A stretch of 52,457 nucleotides of DNA, from assembly GCA_902540655.1 (NCBI GenBank), contig CACBNQ010000007.1, positions 1-52,457 of the forward strand, written 5' to 3'. The translations under genes were made by a program, and so were the position numbers. This DNA is from an uncultured Alphaproteobacteria bacterium (lineage in GTDB: Bacteria > Pseudomonadota > Alphaproteobacteria > Rhodobacterales > Rhodobacteraceae). Below, in pieces: positions 17,486 through 25,281 of the stretch (positions are counted from its first letter, which is position 1; every line of letters starts with the position of its first letter). The notes beneath the pieces are model-generated. The model saw nothing but the letters and a program-made list of their open reading frames with translations, made no database searches and had not been told where the DNA came from.

Positions 17486-19567
17486 CTAATTTTGGTGAAA
17501 TAAATTTATGTTAGCTTTTTCAATTTTTTGATTGAGATTAGAATACCGTAAATTTAAAAAAACTTTTTTAAGTGCTTCTCGTAATACTCTTTTGCTCCCA
17601 ATTAAGCAGACATTTTGCTTCCCTCTTGTGATTGCCGTATATATCAATTTCCTTGTAAGCATTATGCGATGATCATCCACTATTGGCATCACAACGTTTG
17701 GGTATTCAGAGCCTTGACTCTTATGAACCGTTATAGCATACGCTAAATCTAAATAATCTATTTTATTGTTATGAAAGAGTTTCATTTCTCCATCAAACTC
17801 CACTCTGATATTTTTTCCAACTTTATTTACAACGTAACCAATATCGCCATTTCTAACATCAACATCATAATCATTTTGTGTACATATCACCTTATCCCCT
17901 GCACAAAATTGTATTTCTTTTTCACCCTCCATTTTTGAAAAAACCTTTTCACCATTAGGGTTATATTTTTTTTGCATAATTGAATTTAAATTTATAAGAC
18001 CACTTGAATAACGGCGCATTGGGGAAAGAATTTGTGTTTTGTCAAAATCTATACTGCCGTTTTTATTCCCGGTAAAAAAATCAACTACTTCAATAATTTT
18101 TTCGACAACTTGACCCTTGTCAACTTCTACAAATGAAAAGCCTGAGCTAGAAAAATCTGAAGAGAATTCTATTAACTCGCCTTTATTTATTGCTCTAGCT
18201 ACTTTTGGGATCACGCTATCACTGCCTTGTCGAAATTGCTTTGATAATCTGCTAACAACAATTTTTTTTGATCTTATTAAATCTAAAAATGGTTGCCCTG
18301 CACCGACAGGAGGTAGTTGGTCAACGTCTCCAATTAAAATAAGTTGTGACCCTAAAGGTAGCATTTTGACCAAATCATTGAATAAATTTATATCGATCAT
18401 GGAGGATTCATCCACAATCAAAGTATCAAACGCAATATCTTTAGCTGATGAATCTATCATCGCTTTTAGCATGTGAATTGTCGAAGGTTGAAATTTTTTT
18501 AATGCTTGATTTTCTGCTATTCGTTTTGCCGCTCGTCCCGTGGGCGCACAGATACGAATTGTCTTTCTAAAGCCGTTGACTAAAACTTGAGCGAGGCCTT
18601 CTATAATTCTTGTTTTACCTGTTCCTGGGCCACCAGTAATAATCGAAACTCCTGATTCTAATGAATTTTGTATTGCTTGCACTTGTTCTTCTGACAAAGG
18701 ATTAGTAGCATTTTTGTTAGCCGAAAACTGCTTGCCCTTTATTGGTTTGAAATTATCTTTTATCAAACAGATCTGTTGAGCAATATCGTTGTCTCGTTCA
18801 CATGCTTCTATGGTTTCTAAAAAATTTTTATCTTGCACTTTAAAATTATTAAATAAATGCTCATGGCTGTTAATAGCCGTTTGAATTGTTTTAATGTCAT
18901 TTTTTGTTATTTCTTGAGTTCTCAGTAAAACCCTCTCTAAAGGCCCACAGGTATTGCCACGTTCGGCTTCACTTTGCATCAGTGCATGTCTCGTAGCGGC
19001 AACTATTTTTTGATCTAAAGAAACTTCAATTCCAAAAATGGAAATAATACTCTCTATCTTATCAAAGCTGAGTCTAGGAATTCTTTGAAGCAACATATAT
19101 GGATCTTTATGTATTTCAGCAAAAAACTTATTCCCAAACTCTTCTTTAACAAATTTCTTTTGTGTATATGAAAAGCCAATTTGTGAAAATAATATTTCAA
19201 ACCCTGAATTTTCATAATCTAGATCCCATCCTCCTAATAAAGCTTCGGAAAGTTTCTTTGACGTTTTTTCTTCAAGTATGTTTACATTGCGCTCATGTAA
19301 ATACTTGATAACTGTCATCCCAATATTCTGCGCTATGGTATTAGCATTCTTTGGTCCAATACCCTGAAAGTTTTTATTCGACAAATATTTTTTCAGCCCC
19401 TCTATTGGTTCTTCTTTTAAAATTATTTGAGTTCCCAAGGGCACGTCATCTTTATTCAAAGGCACAAAATAAAAACCATCACGAGAGGTTGCAGTGTTTT
19501 CTGCTACAACGCTCTCACAATTTAAAGGCTCTGGATTACTATCAAAATAGCTTATTACAGCAATCAA
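17486..19567 (-). CDS. recD2: RecD2-type superfamily 1B DNA helicase
   Basis: A 693-residue helicase. The N-terminal region has helix-hairpin-helix-like segments (NFQGIGPKNANTIAQNIG), Walker A is GGPGTGKT with Lys318, Walker B is LIVDESSM, and the C-terminal UvrD_C2-like motif is AITVHKSQGSEYP. These match the YrrC/RecD2 family, ATP-driven 5'-3' DNA helicases acting in repair without RecBC. Start is TTG at 19567 with GGAG eight bases upstream; no better in-frame start is seen. No recB or recC lies nearby, consistent with RecD2 rather than RecD. Confidence 0.82.
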   Translation of the reverse strand: MIAVISYFDSNPEPLNCESVVAENTATSRDGFYFVPLNKDDVPLGTQIILKEEPIEGLKKYLSNKNFQGIGPKNANTIAQNIGMTVIKYLHERNVNILEEKTSKKLSEALLGGWDLDYENSGFEILFSQIGFSYTQKKFVKEEFGNKFFAEIHKDPYMLLQRIPRLSFDKIESIISIFGIEVSLDQKIVAATRHALMQSEAERGNTCGPLERVLLRTQEITKNDIKTIQTAINSHEHLFNNFKVQDKNFLETIEACERDNDIAQQICLIKDNFKPIKGKQFSANKNATNPLSEEQVQAIQNSLESGVSIITGGPGTGKTRIIEGLAQVLVNGFRKTIRICAPTGRAAKRIAENQALKKFQPSTIHMLKAMIDSSAKDIAFDTLIVDESSMIDINLFNDLVKMLPLGSQLILIGDVDQLPPVGAGQPFLDLIRSKKIVVSRLSKQFRQGSDSVIPKVARAINKGELIEFSSDFSSSGFSFVEVDKGQVVEKIIEVVDFFTGNKNGSIDFDKTQILSPMRRYSSGLINLNSIMQKKYNPNGEKVFSKMEGEKEIQFCAGDKVICTQNDYDVDVRNGDIGYVVNKVGKNIRVEFDGEMKLFHNNKIDYLDLAYAITVHKSQGSEYPNVVMPIVDDHRIMLTRKLIYTAITRGKQNVCLIGSKRVLREALKKVFLNLRYSNLNQKIEKANINLFHQN

Positions 19568-19701
19568 TGCGCCTACTCCATTTTTGTTAATAATTTTGCT
19601 ACTTAGAACCGCTTACCAGACAAATTTACTATACACAAATTAGCCATTTGCGATATATTTGATTAATAGTTCTTTATATAAACTTCTTTGAGAGCAAAAT
19701 C

Positions 19702-21567
19702 ATTAACACCATAAATAGAAAAATAGCAGTTATTTTTGCTACCGACGTCGTTGGTTATAGCAAGCATATGGAAAAAAATGAGAATGAGTCAGTAAAAACT
19801 CTTCGAGCGTGTGAAAATATTCTTAAAGATCTGTTTAAAAAATATGAGGGGCGTCTTTTTAATTCTGGTGGCGACTCTTTCTTTGCCGAATTCCCTAGTG
19901 CAGTATCAGCTGTTGAATGCGCATCTGAATTCCAAGGACGTCTAAGAGAATTTTACTCTCAGAATAATCTTCCAATTAAGTTGCAATTTCGAGTTGGAAT
20001 ACATATGGGTGACGTAATAAAAGAGAAGCGAAATCTTCTTGGAGATGGCGTTAATATTGCAGCGAGACTAGAGGCCTTGGCTCAACCTTCAGGAGTAACG
20101 ATTTCCAAGTCAATATTTGATTTAGTTAAAGGAAAAGTAAATTTATCCTTCAATGATCTTGGTTTACAAAAAGTCAAAGAAAATGAATTTCACGCCTATG
20201 ATATTCTTTTGAGTAAATCGCAAAAACGAACTCTAAGAACATCTTCAAATCCGATTCTACGAAATTTAGGTATTGTAGCCACTGTATTCGCAGTAGTAGT
20301 TATTGGAATTATTTTTTATATCCAATCAGATACAAAACCAGTAAGCAAAATTCAAATGATGCCAACGGATAAACCCTCAGTTTTGGTCATTCCATTTGAA
20401 AATCAAACTGGGAAATCTGATAATGACTTCATAGGATTTGGAATAACAAGTAATATTATCTCTACCTTATCAATTAATGACTCAATATTGGTATCTTCCT
20501 CTAGCACTGGTAAATATGTTCAAGAGAAAAATTATTCTGATAGCGAGATATTAGAAAACTATGGCATTCAATATCTTTTAAGAGGAGATGTTCAGGGTGC
20601 TGAAGGAGCCTATCGCGTTTCCTTACAAATGACTGATCTCAAAAAGAGTGAGGTTGTATGGTCAAAACTTTTTGACTTTAAGGAGTTAAAGGAACTTTTT
20701 CCTGTTCAAGAAAAGATAAGTATAGCCATTTTGGAGCAGATGAGAGTTAAGACAAGCGGATCACAGTTAACCCAGAAAAATTATTTCACTAACCCAGAAG
20801 CGTATAGACATTTTCTCAATGCATGGGCTGCTTTTGACCTTAAAACGGTGGAGGGAAGTGAAAAAGCCGAAAAGCTATGGAAAAAGGCCATAGAGCTAGA
20901 TCCAAACCACCGACGATTAAATTTTATGATGGCATGGGTTCATTGGAGAAAAGTCACTATGAGAATATCTGATGATCCCAAAAGAGATATGGAAAAAGCC
21001 TATTCCATTGCATTAAATACAATTGATGAGTTTCCTGATTGGGCAACGCCTAAAACTTTAGCAGGCATGATCGAATTATTTTTAAAAAAGTATGACGAAG
21101 CATGTAGTAGAATACCCACATTGATAAAGGAAGTAAAAGATCTTTCAGATTTAGCCACAGCCAATATAGTTATTCACTCCTGTGGTAATCTAGGAGAAGC
21201 AATAGAAAACTATGAAAAAATAATGTTGTCGAATCCCCACCATGCGGCATGGATATTTTATATGTACAATCACGCTTTAATTGAAAATAAACAATATGAG
21301 AAATCTGAGAGCTTCGCTCTTGCGAAATTAAATGAAAAGCATAATTGGAGTGGGGTTGACCAAACATTATATTTGCAGCTCGCTTATCTGTATGAGTTGA
21401 AGGGAAGTAAGAAGAAAGCAAAAAAAATGTTCGAGCTACATAAAGCCATCGACGGAAAGGGTAAAACAGGTGAAATTATTCATAAAGAATATATTACTGC
21501 GCGCGATAAAACATATCTTAACGAGTTAATATCTGCCCTCAAACCTTATGGGCTAACGGAAAAATAA
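19702..21567 (+). CDS. Class III adenylate/guanylate cyclase with TolB-like and TPR regions; non-standard start
   Basis: About 621 residues from the proposed ATT start. The cyclase domain opens with RKIAVIFATDVVGYSKHM, holding the first metal-binding Asp; the second Asp is in NSGGDSFFAEF. A membrane helix (about residues 187-207) follows, then a TolB/FlgO-like domain (VLVIPFENQTG) and TPR-like helices to the end. The first ATG in frame (19768) would remove the catalytic Asp, and no ATG, GTG or TTG exists between the in-frame stop at 19660 and that ATG. ATT at 19702 lies seven bases after GAGAG; ATC 19699 or ATA 19711 are alternatives. Output is probably cAMP, with the periplasmic or cytoplasmic C-part as sensor. 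Confidence 0.7.
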   Translation: MNTINRKIAVIFATDVVGYSKHMEKNENESVKTLRACENILKDLFKKYEGRLFNSGGDSFFAEFPSAVSAVECASEFQGRLREFYSQNNLPIKLQFRVGIHMGDVIKEKRNLLGDGVNIAARLEALAQPSGVTISKSIFDLVKGKVNLSFNDLGLQKVKENEFHAYDILLSKSQKRTLRTSSNPILRNLGIVATVFAVVVIGIIFYIQSDTKPVSKIQMMPTDKPSVLVIPFENQTGKSDNDFIGFGITSNIISTLSINDSILVSSSSTGKYVQEKNYSDSEILENYGIQYLLRGDVQGAEGAYRVSLQMTDLKKSEVVWSKLFDFKELKELFPVQEKISIAILEQMRVKTSGSQLTQKNYFTNPEAYRHFLNAWAAFDLKTVEGSEKAEKLWKKAIELDPNHRRLNFMMAWVHWRKVTMRISDDPKRDMEKAYSIALNTIDEFPDWATPKTLAGMIELFLKKYDEACSRIPTLIKEVKDLSDLATANIVIHSCGNLGEAIENYEKIMLSNPHHAAWIFYMYNHALIENKQYEKSESFALAKLNEKHNWSGVDQTLYLQLAYLYELKGSKKKAKKMFELHKAIDGKGKTGEIIHKEYITARDKTYLNELISALKPYGLTEK

Positions 21568-21591
21568 AAAACAATTTTTACAAGCATACAT

Positions 21592-21620
21592 CTTGTAATT
21601 TTTTTTTCAGTACCCATCTA
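21592..21620 (+). promoter_or_regulatory. Candidate heat-shock (RpoH-type) promoter of hsp20
   Basis: CTTGTAA at 21592-21598 and CCCATCTA at 21613-21620 are 14 bases apart, resembling the CTTGAA / CCCCATnT arrangement used by sigma-32-type factors. Transcription would start near 21627. A TATAAT also occurs at 21621-21626 but has no matching -35 at normal spacing. Confidence 0.4.
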
Positions 21621-21626
21621 TATAAT

Positions 21627-21681
21627 GTGGACGCCTAATAGGGTCTACTCACATAAATCTTGCTTAATAAAGGAGATAACA
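21627..21681 (+). promoter_or_regulatory. Candidate ROSE-like RNA thermometer in the hsp20 leader
   Basis: The short leader folds into two hairpins. The first pairs 21627-21632 with 21643-21648 (one G-U). The second pairs 21659-21665 (CTTGCTT) with 21670-21675 (AAGGAG), closing an AATA loop and leaving G21662 bulged. It therefore hides the ribosome binding site, and the TTGCT strand facing AGGA is the hallmark of ROSE elements, which control small heat-shock genes in rhizobia and other proteobacteria. Pairing is weak, as expected for a structure that melts on heating. Confidence 0.5.
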
Positions 21682-22131
21682 ATGAATAGTTTAAGCACAC
21701 TAAGAAGTGCCTTACAGGCATTTGACACTAATACATTTTCACCCTTTGCCGTTGGCTTTGATAAGACGTTTGATCGCCTTTGGGACTACGCAGCACACCA
21801 GAGTGACACTAATGTAGGATTTCCCCATTATAACATCGTACAACACGATGACTATAAGTACACAATTGAAATGGCATTAGCCGGCTACAGTAAATCTGAT
21901 ATAGACGTTGAACTAGCGGACGGCGTTTTGACAATCAAATCAATGAAAACAGTTGAAGAAAGCGATAATAAAGTCTATCGGGGTATCGCTTCCAGAAATT
22001 TTACTCGTAAATTCACTTTAGCCGACGACATAATCGTTAAAGACGGGGCTTTAAAAGACGGAATGCTCTCAATAGAATTAGAGAGAGTAGTTCCAGAAGA
22101 AAAGAAGCCACGTCTTATAAAAATTAAATAA
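21682..22131 (+). CDS. Small heat-shock protein Hsp20 (IbpA/HspA-like)
   Basis: A 149-residue cytoplasmic chaperone that holds unfolding proteins. It has the IbpA-type N-terminus (FDKTFDRL), an alpha-crystallin domain (about residues 35-130, with YTIEMALAGYSKSDIDVEL and DGMLSIELER) and the C-terminal IKI anchor used for oligomer assembly. The start is ATG 21682, preceded by AAGGAG at 21670-21675; an upstream in-frame ATG at 21625 lies in the leader and gives an unrelated extension. A heat-shock promoter and thermometer-like hairpin upstream suggest dual heat control. Confidence 0.9.
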   Translation: MNSLSTLRSALQAFDTNTFSPFAVGFDKTFDRLWDYAAHQSDTNVGFPHYNIVQHDDYKYTIEMALAGYSKSDIDVELADGVLTIKSMKTVEESDNKVYRGIASRNFTRKFTLADDIIVKDGALKDGMLSIELERVVPEEKKPRLIKIK

Positions 22132-22139
22132 AATTAATA

Positions 22140-22170
22140 GGGAGGGGGTAACAGCCCTCTCCCACTTTTA
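22140..22170. terminator. GC-rich hairpin between convergent hsp20 and hemG
   Basis: Nine paired bases (22140-22148 with 22155-22163, one G-U) close a 6-base loop, flanked by ACTTTT on the plus side and an A/T-rich run on the other. It lies in the 42-base gap between convergent genes and probably terminates both. Confidence 0.65.
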
Positions 22171-22173
22171 AAG

Positions 22174-22692
22174 TTATAAAACTTCCTTCGCAAAATTTGC
22201 AACTTTGTTCCAGTCAGTAAACTCATACGTCTGGCTTGCATCTGTTGGACCTTTTGTTATAAGCATAATAAATCGAATAATTAGGCGATCTAAAAACCTG
22301 TAACTAGGATAGTCAATCCTTCCTGCAAAAACTGCTAATTTATCCGGTTGCCACCCCGATAATTCTAAGAATTTTTTCATATAGGGATTAGTATTTGGTT
22401 GGTTTTTTTCCTTTTTTCTAGCAACAACATTTACTGTGAAAAACGCAGTGGATTTTTTTTGTAGCTCATCTCTGTTTTCTTTAACAAACTCATAAACTAG
22501 CGGATTATGTTTTCCATATCTAATGCTGGCTCCAATCACTATTTTTGAGTATTGAGCCAAATCAATCTCGGGAGCGTTTTCTATTCCACATAGAGTTATT
22601 TCCGATTTTCTCTTAGAAAACTCTATAATTCGGTCACATATTCTTTTTGTTTGCCCATCTGTAGTGGAATATATAATGAGGGTTTTTTTCAT
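22174..22692 (-). CDS. hemG: Flavodoxin-like protoporphyrinogen oxidase (HemG type)
   Basis: A 172-residue flavodoxin-fold protein with the FMN phosphate loop YSTTDGQTKRI, the GASIRYGKHNPLVYEFV segment typical of HemG, and the RIDYPSYRFLDRLIIRFIM stretch characteristic of the long-chain insertion near the C-terminus. It should oxidise protoporphyrinogen IX to protoporphyrin IX with quinone as acceptor at the membrane, in haem synthesis. Length matches HemG (about 175). No other haem gene is next to it. Confidence 0.8.
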   Translation of the reverse strand: MKKTLIIYSTTDGQTKRICDRIIEFSKRKSEITLCGIENAPEIDLAQYSKIVIGASIRYGKHNPLVYEFVKENRDELQKKSTAFFTVNVVARKKEKNQPNTNPYMKKFLELSGWQPDKLAVFAGRIDYPSYRFLDRLIIRFIMLITKGPTDASQTYEFTDWNKVANFAKEVL

Positions 22693-22821
22693 GCATAAAA
22701 CTTTTCTAACCAGATCAAACTACCCTATCATTAATTTTTTAGTGTAAGAAAGTTTTTATATATTTGTCACAAACAATTGATAATATAGTACACAATTTGA
22801 ACTTAACCAAAGGAGGGACTT

Positions 22822-23442
22822 ATGAAAGTAATATCAGTGAGAGAAATGTCACCGTCAGCCGGAAAAGAAACACTCATGGAAGAGCGTTTGCGAAGAGCTT
22901 CTGGTGTAATGGCAAGACATGGAGCCGCGTCACGTATTTTTAAAATTGGAGGGGGAGCTGGAGCAGGAAATTATCTAATGATAAACATGTATAATAGTTT
23001 TTCAGAAGCTACCACTTCATTTCAAAAGTACTCAGCAGATCCTGAATTAGCGAAACTATTTATGGAAAGAGCAGTAAATCCTGCTGGCGATATAATGGGA
23101 CCAGATTTATATAGGTCTGTCTATGGAGATCCACCCGCTAAACCAGCGACGATATTAATTAACAGAGGATATCATGTGCAGAGAGGTAAAGTTAAAGATA
23201 TGCTAGCCATGGCACCAGAATTGGAGGCTCTTTTCAAGAAAGTAGATGTTTCAATTGGAGTAGTAATGCCTGTGATTGCAGCAGATCACGAAATGATAGG
23301 TATAACATATAGATTTAATTCAATAGATCATATGGGCAGCGCGCTGGATGCTATGGTTGAAAATCAGGATTTTCAGAATCTTGTTACGAAAGCAAATGAG
23401 CTAGGTACTCTCAAAATGTCACGAGTTTTAAATATAATGTAA
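22822..23442 (+). CDS. Tandem dimeric alpha/beta-barrel-like protein, unknown function
   Basis: A 206-residue soluble protein with two similar halves. Each half has a beta strand, a helix, then strands ending in a (F/L)-x-S-(V/R)-hydrophobic segment (about residues 1-100 and 108-206), as in ABM/NIPSNAP-like ferredoxin-fold domains. I cannot assign a reaction; such proteins are small oxygenases, isomerases or stress proteins. GGAGG lies before the ATG and a strong stem-loop follows the gene, so it is likely a single-gene transcript. Confidence 0.6.
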   Translation: MKVISVREMSPSAGKETLMEERLRRASGVMARHGAASRIFKIGGGAGAGNYLMINMYNSFSEATTSFQKYSADPELAKLFMERAVNPAGDIMGPDLYRSVYGDPPAKPATILINRGYHVQRGKVKDMLAMAPELEALFKKVDVSIGVVMPVIAADHEMIGITYRFNSIDHMGSALDAMVENQDFQNLVTKANELGTLKMSRVLNIM

Positions 23443-23454
23443 ACTTTTATACCG

Positions 23455-23479
23455 TCTGGGGACACTTTTTGTCCCCAGA
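23455..23479. terminator. Perfect 10-base stem-loop between convergent genes
   Basis: TCTGGGGACA at 23455-23464 pairs fully with 23470-23479 around a CTTTT loop. The tails are only weakly T-rich on either strand, so it may act as a bidirectional terminator or as an mRNA 3'-end stabiliser for the flanking convergent genes. Confidence 0.6.
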
Positions 23480-23523
23480 AACAATATTAAGATATAGATC
23501 AAAGCTCAATAGCTAGAAATCCA

Positions 23524-24522
23524 TTAAATCTTAAGAAGAACACTACCTTTCCTACCTGGAGTAAGAGTCGCATCATGAGATAAGGCGCATTCCTCAAGGT
23601 TAAAAACACCACCAACCGCCATCTTAAGAGCACCGTCTGAATGAGCATCATGCAGCGCTTGTATGGCAAGATCTCTGTCTTGCTCAGGCAAAATATAAAT
23701 CAATGCAATATTAATCTTTAAAGCCTTGAAAAGGTAGGGTCCAAAAGGAAATGTTGGATTCATATTCTTAGCACCTCCGTACAAAGAAATTTCGCCATTT
23801 TGTCTAACGATCTTATGTAAAAGGTTAACATTCTCCCCAAATTCCACTTCTATTGCTCGGTCAACTCCTGACGGACATATATCTAAAATCTTTTTGGATA
23901 AATCGGGATCTCTATAATCAAATATATGATCTGCACCCGCTTCCCGAATGTGTTCGAACCCATTTTCAGATCCGGAGGCGATTACATTAGCACCAGACCA
24001 TTTGGCCAACTGTATGCACGTATGTCCTACTGCTCCTGCTCCTCCCGATACAAATACTGTTTTTCCATTCAGTTCCCCATCTCCTAAGGTGCAATAAGAT
24101 GCAGTAAGCCCAGGAATTCCTAAACATGCTCCTGTTTCAAAAGACATATCCTTGGGCATTTCGACAGCTTGAGTACTTGGAACCGTAATATACTCTGCTG
24201 CAGTTCCGTTTGGTCGTTGCCATTGACCGTTCCAAATCCACACTCTCTGTCCAATTCGACTTTCCTGAACGCCCTCTCCAACAGCAGTAATAACCCCAGA
24301 GCCATCAGAGTTTGGAATGATCTGCTCAAACTGTGGTTTTGTAACTCCAGGCCGATTCCCTGCTCTTGATTTTGCATCTGATGGGTTGGAACCAGAGAAT
24401 TGGAGAGAAACTTGTACTTCACCTTTACCTGCTTTTGGAATCGGTAGTTCTTTTAATTTTAGTACATCAGTCGATATACCGAATTCACTATAGGTTATAG
24501 CTTTCATCATACTCGTGCCCAT
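23524..24522 (-). CDS. NADPH:quinone oxidoreductase-like medium-chain dehydrogenase
   Basis: A 332-residue zinc-independent MDR protein. The N-terminal GroES-like domain (EVQVSLQFSGSNPSDAKSR) lacks the zinc-ligand cysteines of alcohol dehydrogenases, and the Rossmann motif SGGAGAVGHTCIQLAK is of the quinone-reductase type. It should reduce quinones or enones with NADPH. AGGA lies nine bases before the chosen ATG; ATGs at residues 5 and 6 are alternatives. It is on the strand opposite the neighbouring genes and probably transcribed alone. Confidence 0.8.
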   Translation of the reverse strand: MGTSMMKAITYSEFGISTDVLKLKELPIPKAGKGEVQVSLQFSGSNPSDAKSRAGNRPGVTKPQFEQIIPNSDGSGVITAVGEGVQESRIGQRVWIWNGQWQRPNGTAAEYITVPSTQAVEMPKDMSFETGACLGIPGLTASYCTLGDGELNGKTVFVSGGAGAVGHTCIQLAKWSGANVIASGSENGFEHIREAGADHIFDYRDPDLSKKILDICPSGVDRAIEVEFGENVNLLHKIVRQNGEISLYGGAKNMNPTFPFGPYLFKALKINIALIYILPEQDRDLAIQALHDAHSDGALKMAVGGVFNLEECALSHDATLTPGRKGSVLLKI

Positions 24523-24634
24523 CTTTAATATTCCTATTCTTCTTTTTATGTTTAAATTAGTAGCAGAGGGTTTTCCTCAGGCGACTTAAATATACTACAT
24601 GATTAAGTGAATTGTAATTTGATTGTTTTGAAAA

Positions 24635-25273
24635 ATGAAAAGTAGGACATTATTAGAAGCGGACATTAATTCTCAATACTCAAAAAGGTTTGAAAAGTTT
24701 GGGCCTACAGCTAAAGGAGTTTTTTGGGCTTCAACTGCGCGTCAAGAAAAACGATTTGATCTAATCCTCGAGGAAATTCAAAAAATTTCAAGAAACCATA
24801 TTGTCTTGGAAATTGCTGATATTGGTTGTGGATACGGTTCCTTCGCTGATTATCTAAATAGGAACCATAGTAAAAGTAAGTTTAAATATGAGGGCTTTGA
24901 TATTAATCCAAAGTTCATAAAACATTGTCGTAGTAAGTTTTTTGAGGCAAATCTTAGATTCATAATCGATAGCAAACCATCATCAAAAAAGGACTTTGTA
25001 ACTATGTCTGGTACTTATAACCTAGCTACAACAAAAAACGTTTCATTATGGGAACAGTATCTATTTAGTTGCCTATCTGATTGCTGGTCTTACACAAAAA
25101 CTGCTATGATTTTTAACTTACAAACATCAAAAACAAGCAAAATTTCGTCACAAAATATTTATTACGCAAATGCATCTAAAGTCATAGATTTTTGCGTATC
25201 AAATTTAGGCCCAACTCGACTTGTGAGAGATAAGAGTCTAGAAAATGATGCAACCTTTACGGTTGTAAGATAA
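24635..25273 (+). CDS. Class I SAM-dependent methyltransferase
   Basis: A 212-residue protein with the SAM-binding glycine motif ADIGCGYGSFADYL (about residues 55-68) and an acidic residue closing the second strand (GFDINPKF). Later motifs are less conventional, so the substrate is unknown. The N-terminus (KRFEKFGPTAKGVFW) is typical of a group of small bacterial methyltransferases of unknown function. It ends eight bases from the convergent purF stop. Confidence 0.65.
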   Translation: MKSRTLLEADINSQYSKRFEKFGPTAKGVFWASTARQEKRFDLILEEIQKISRNHIVLEIADIGCGYGSFADYLNRNHSKSKFKYEGFDINPKFIKHCRSKFFEANLRFIIDSKPSSKKDFVTMSGTYNLATTKNVSLWEQYLFSCLSDCWSYTKTAMIFNLQTSKTSKISSQNIYYANASKVIDFCVSNLGPTRLVRDKSLENDATFTVVR

Positions 25274-25281
25274 AAACTTTC

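Noticed and set aside
19768-21567. Cyclase starting at its first in-frame ATG
   Set aside because: That start removes the first metal-binding Asp and the conserved opening strand, which are coded directly upstream in the same open frame.
21621-21626. TATAAT as a sigma-70 -10 for hsp20
   Set aside because: The nearest -35-like TTGTAA is 22 bases away, too far; the heat-shock-type arrangement fits better.
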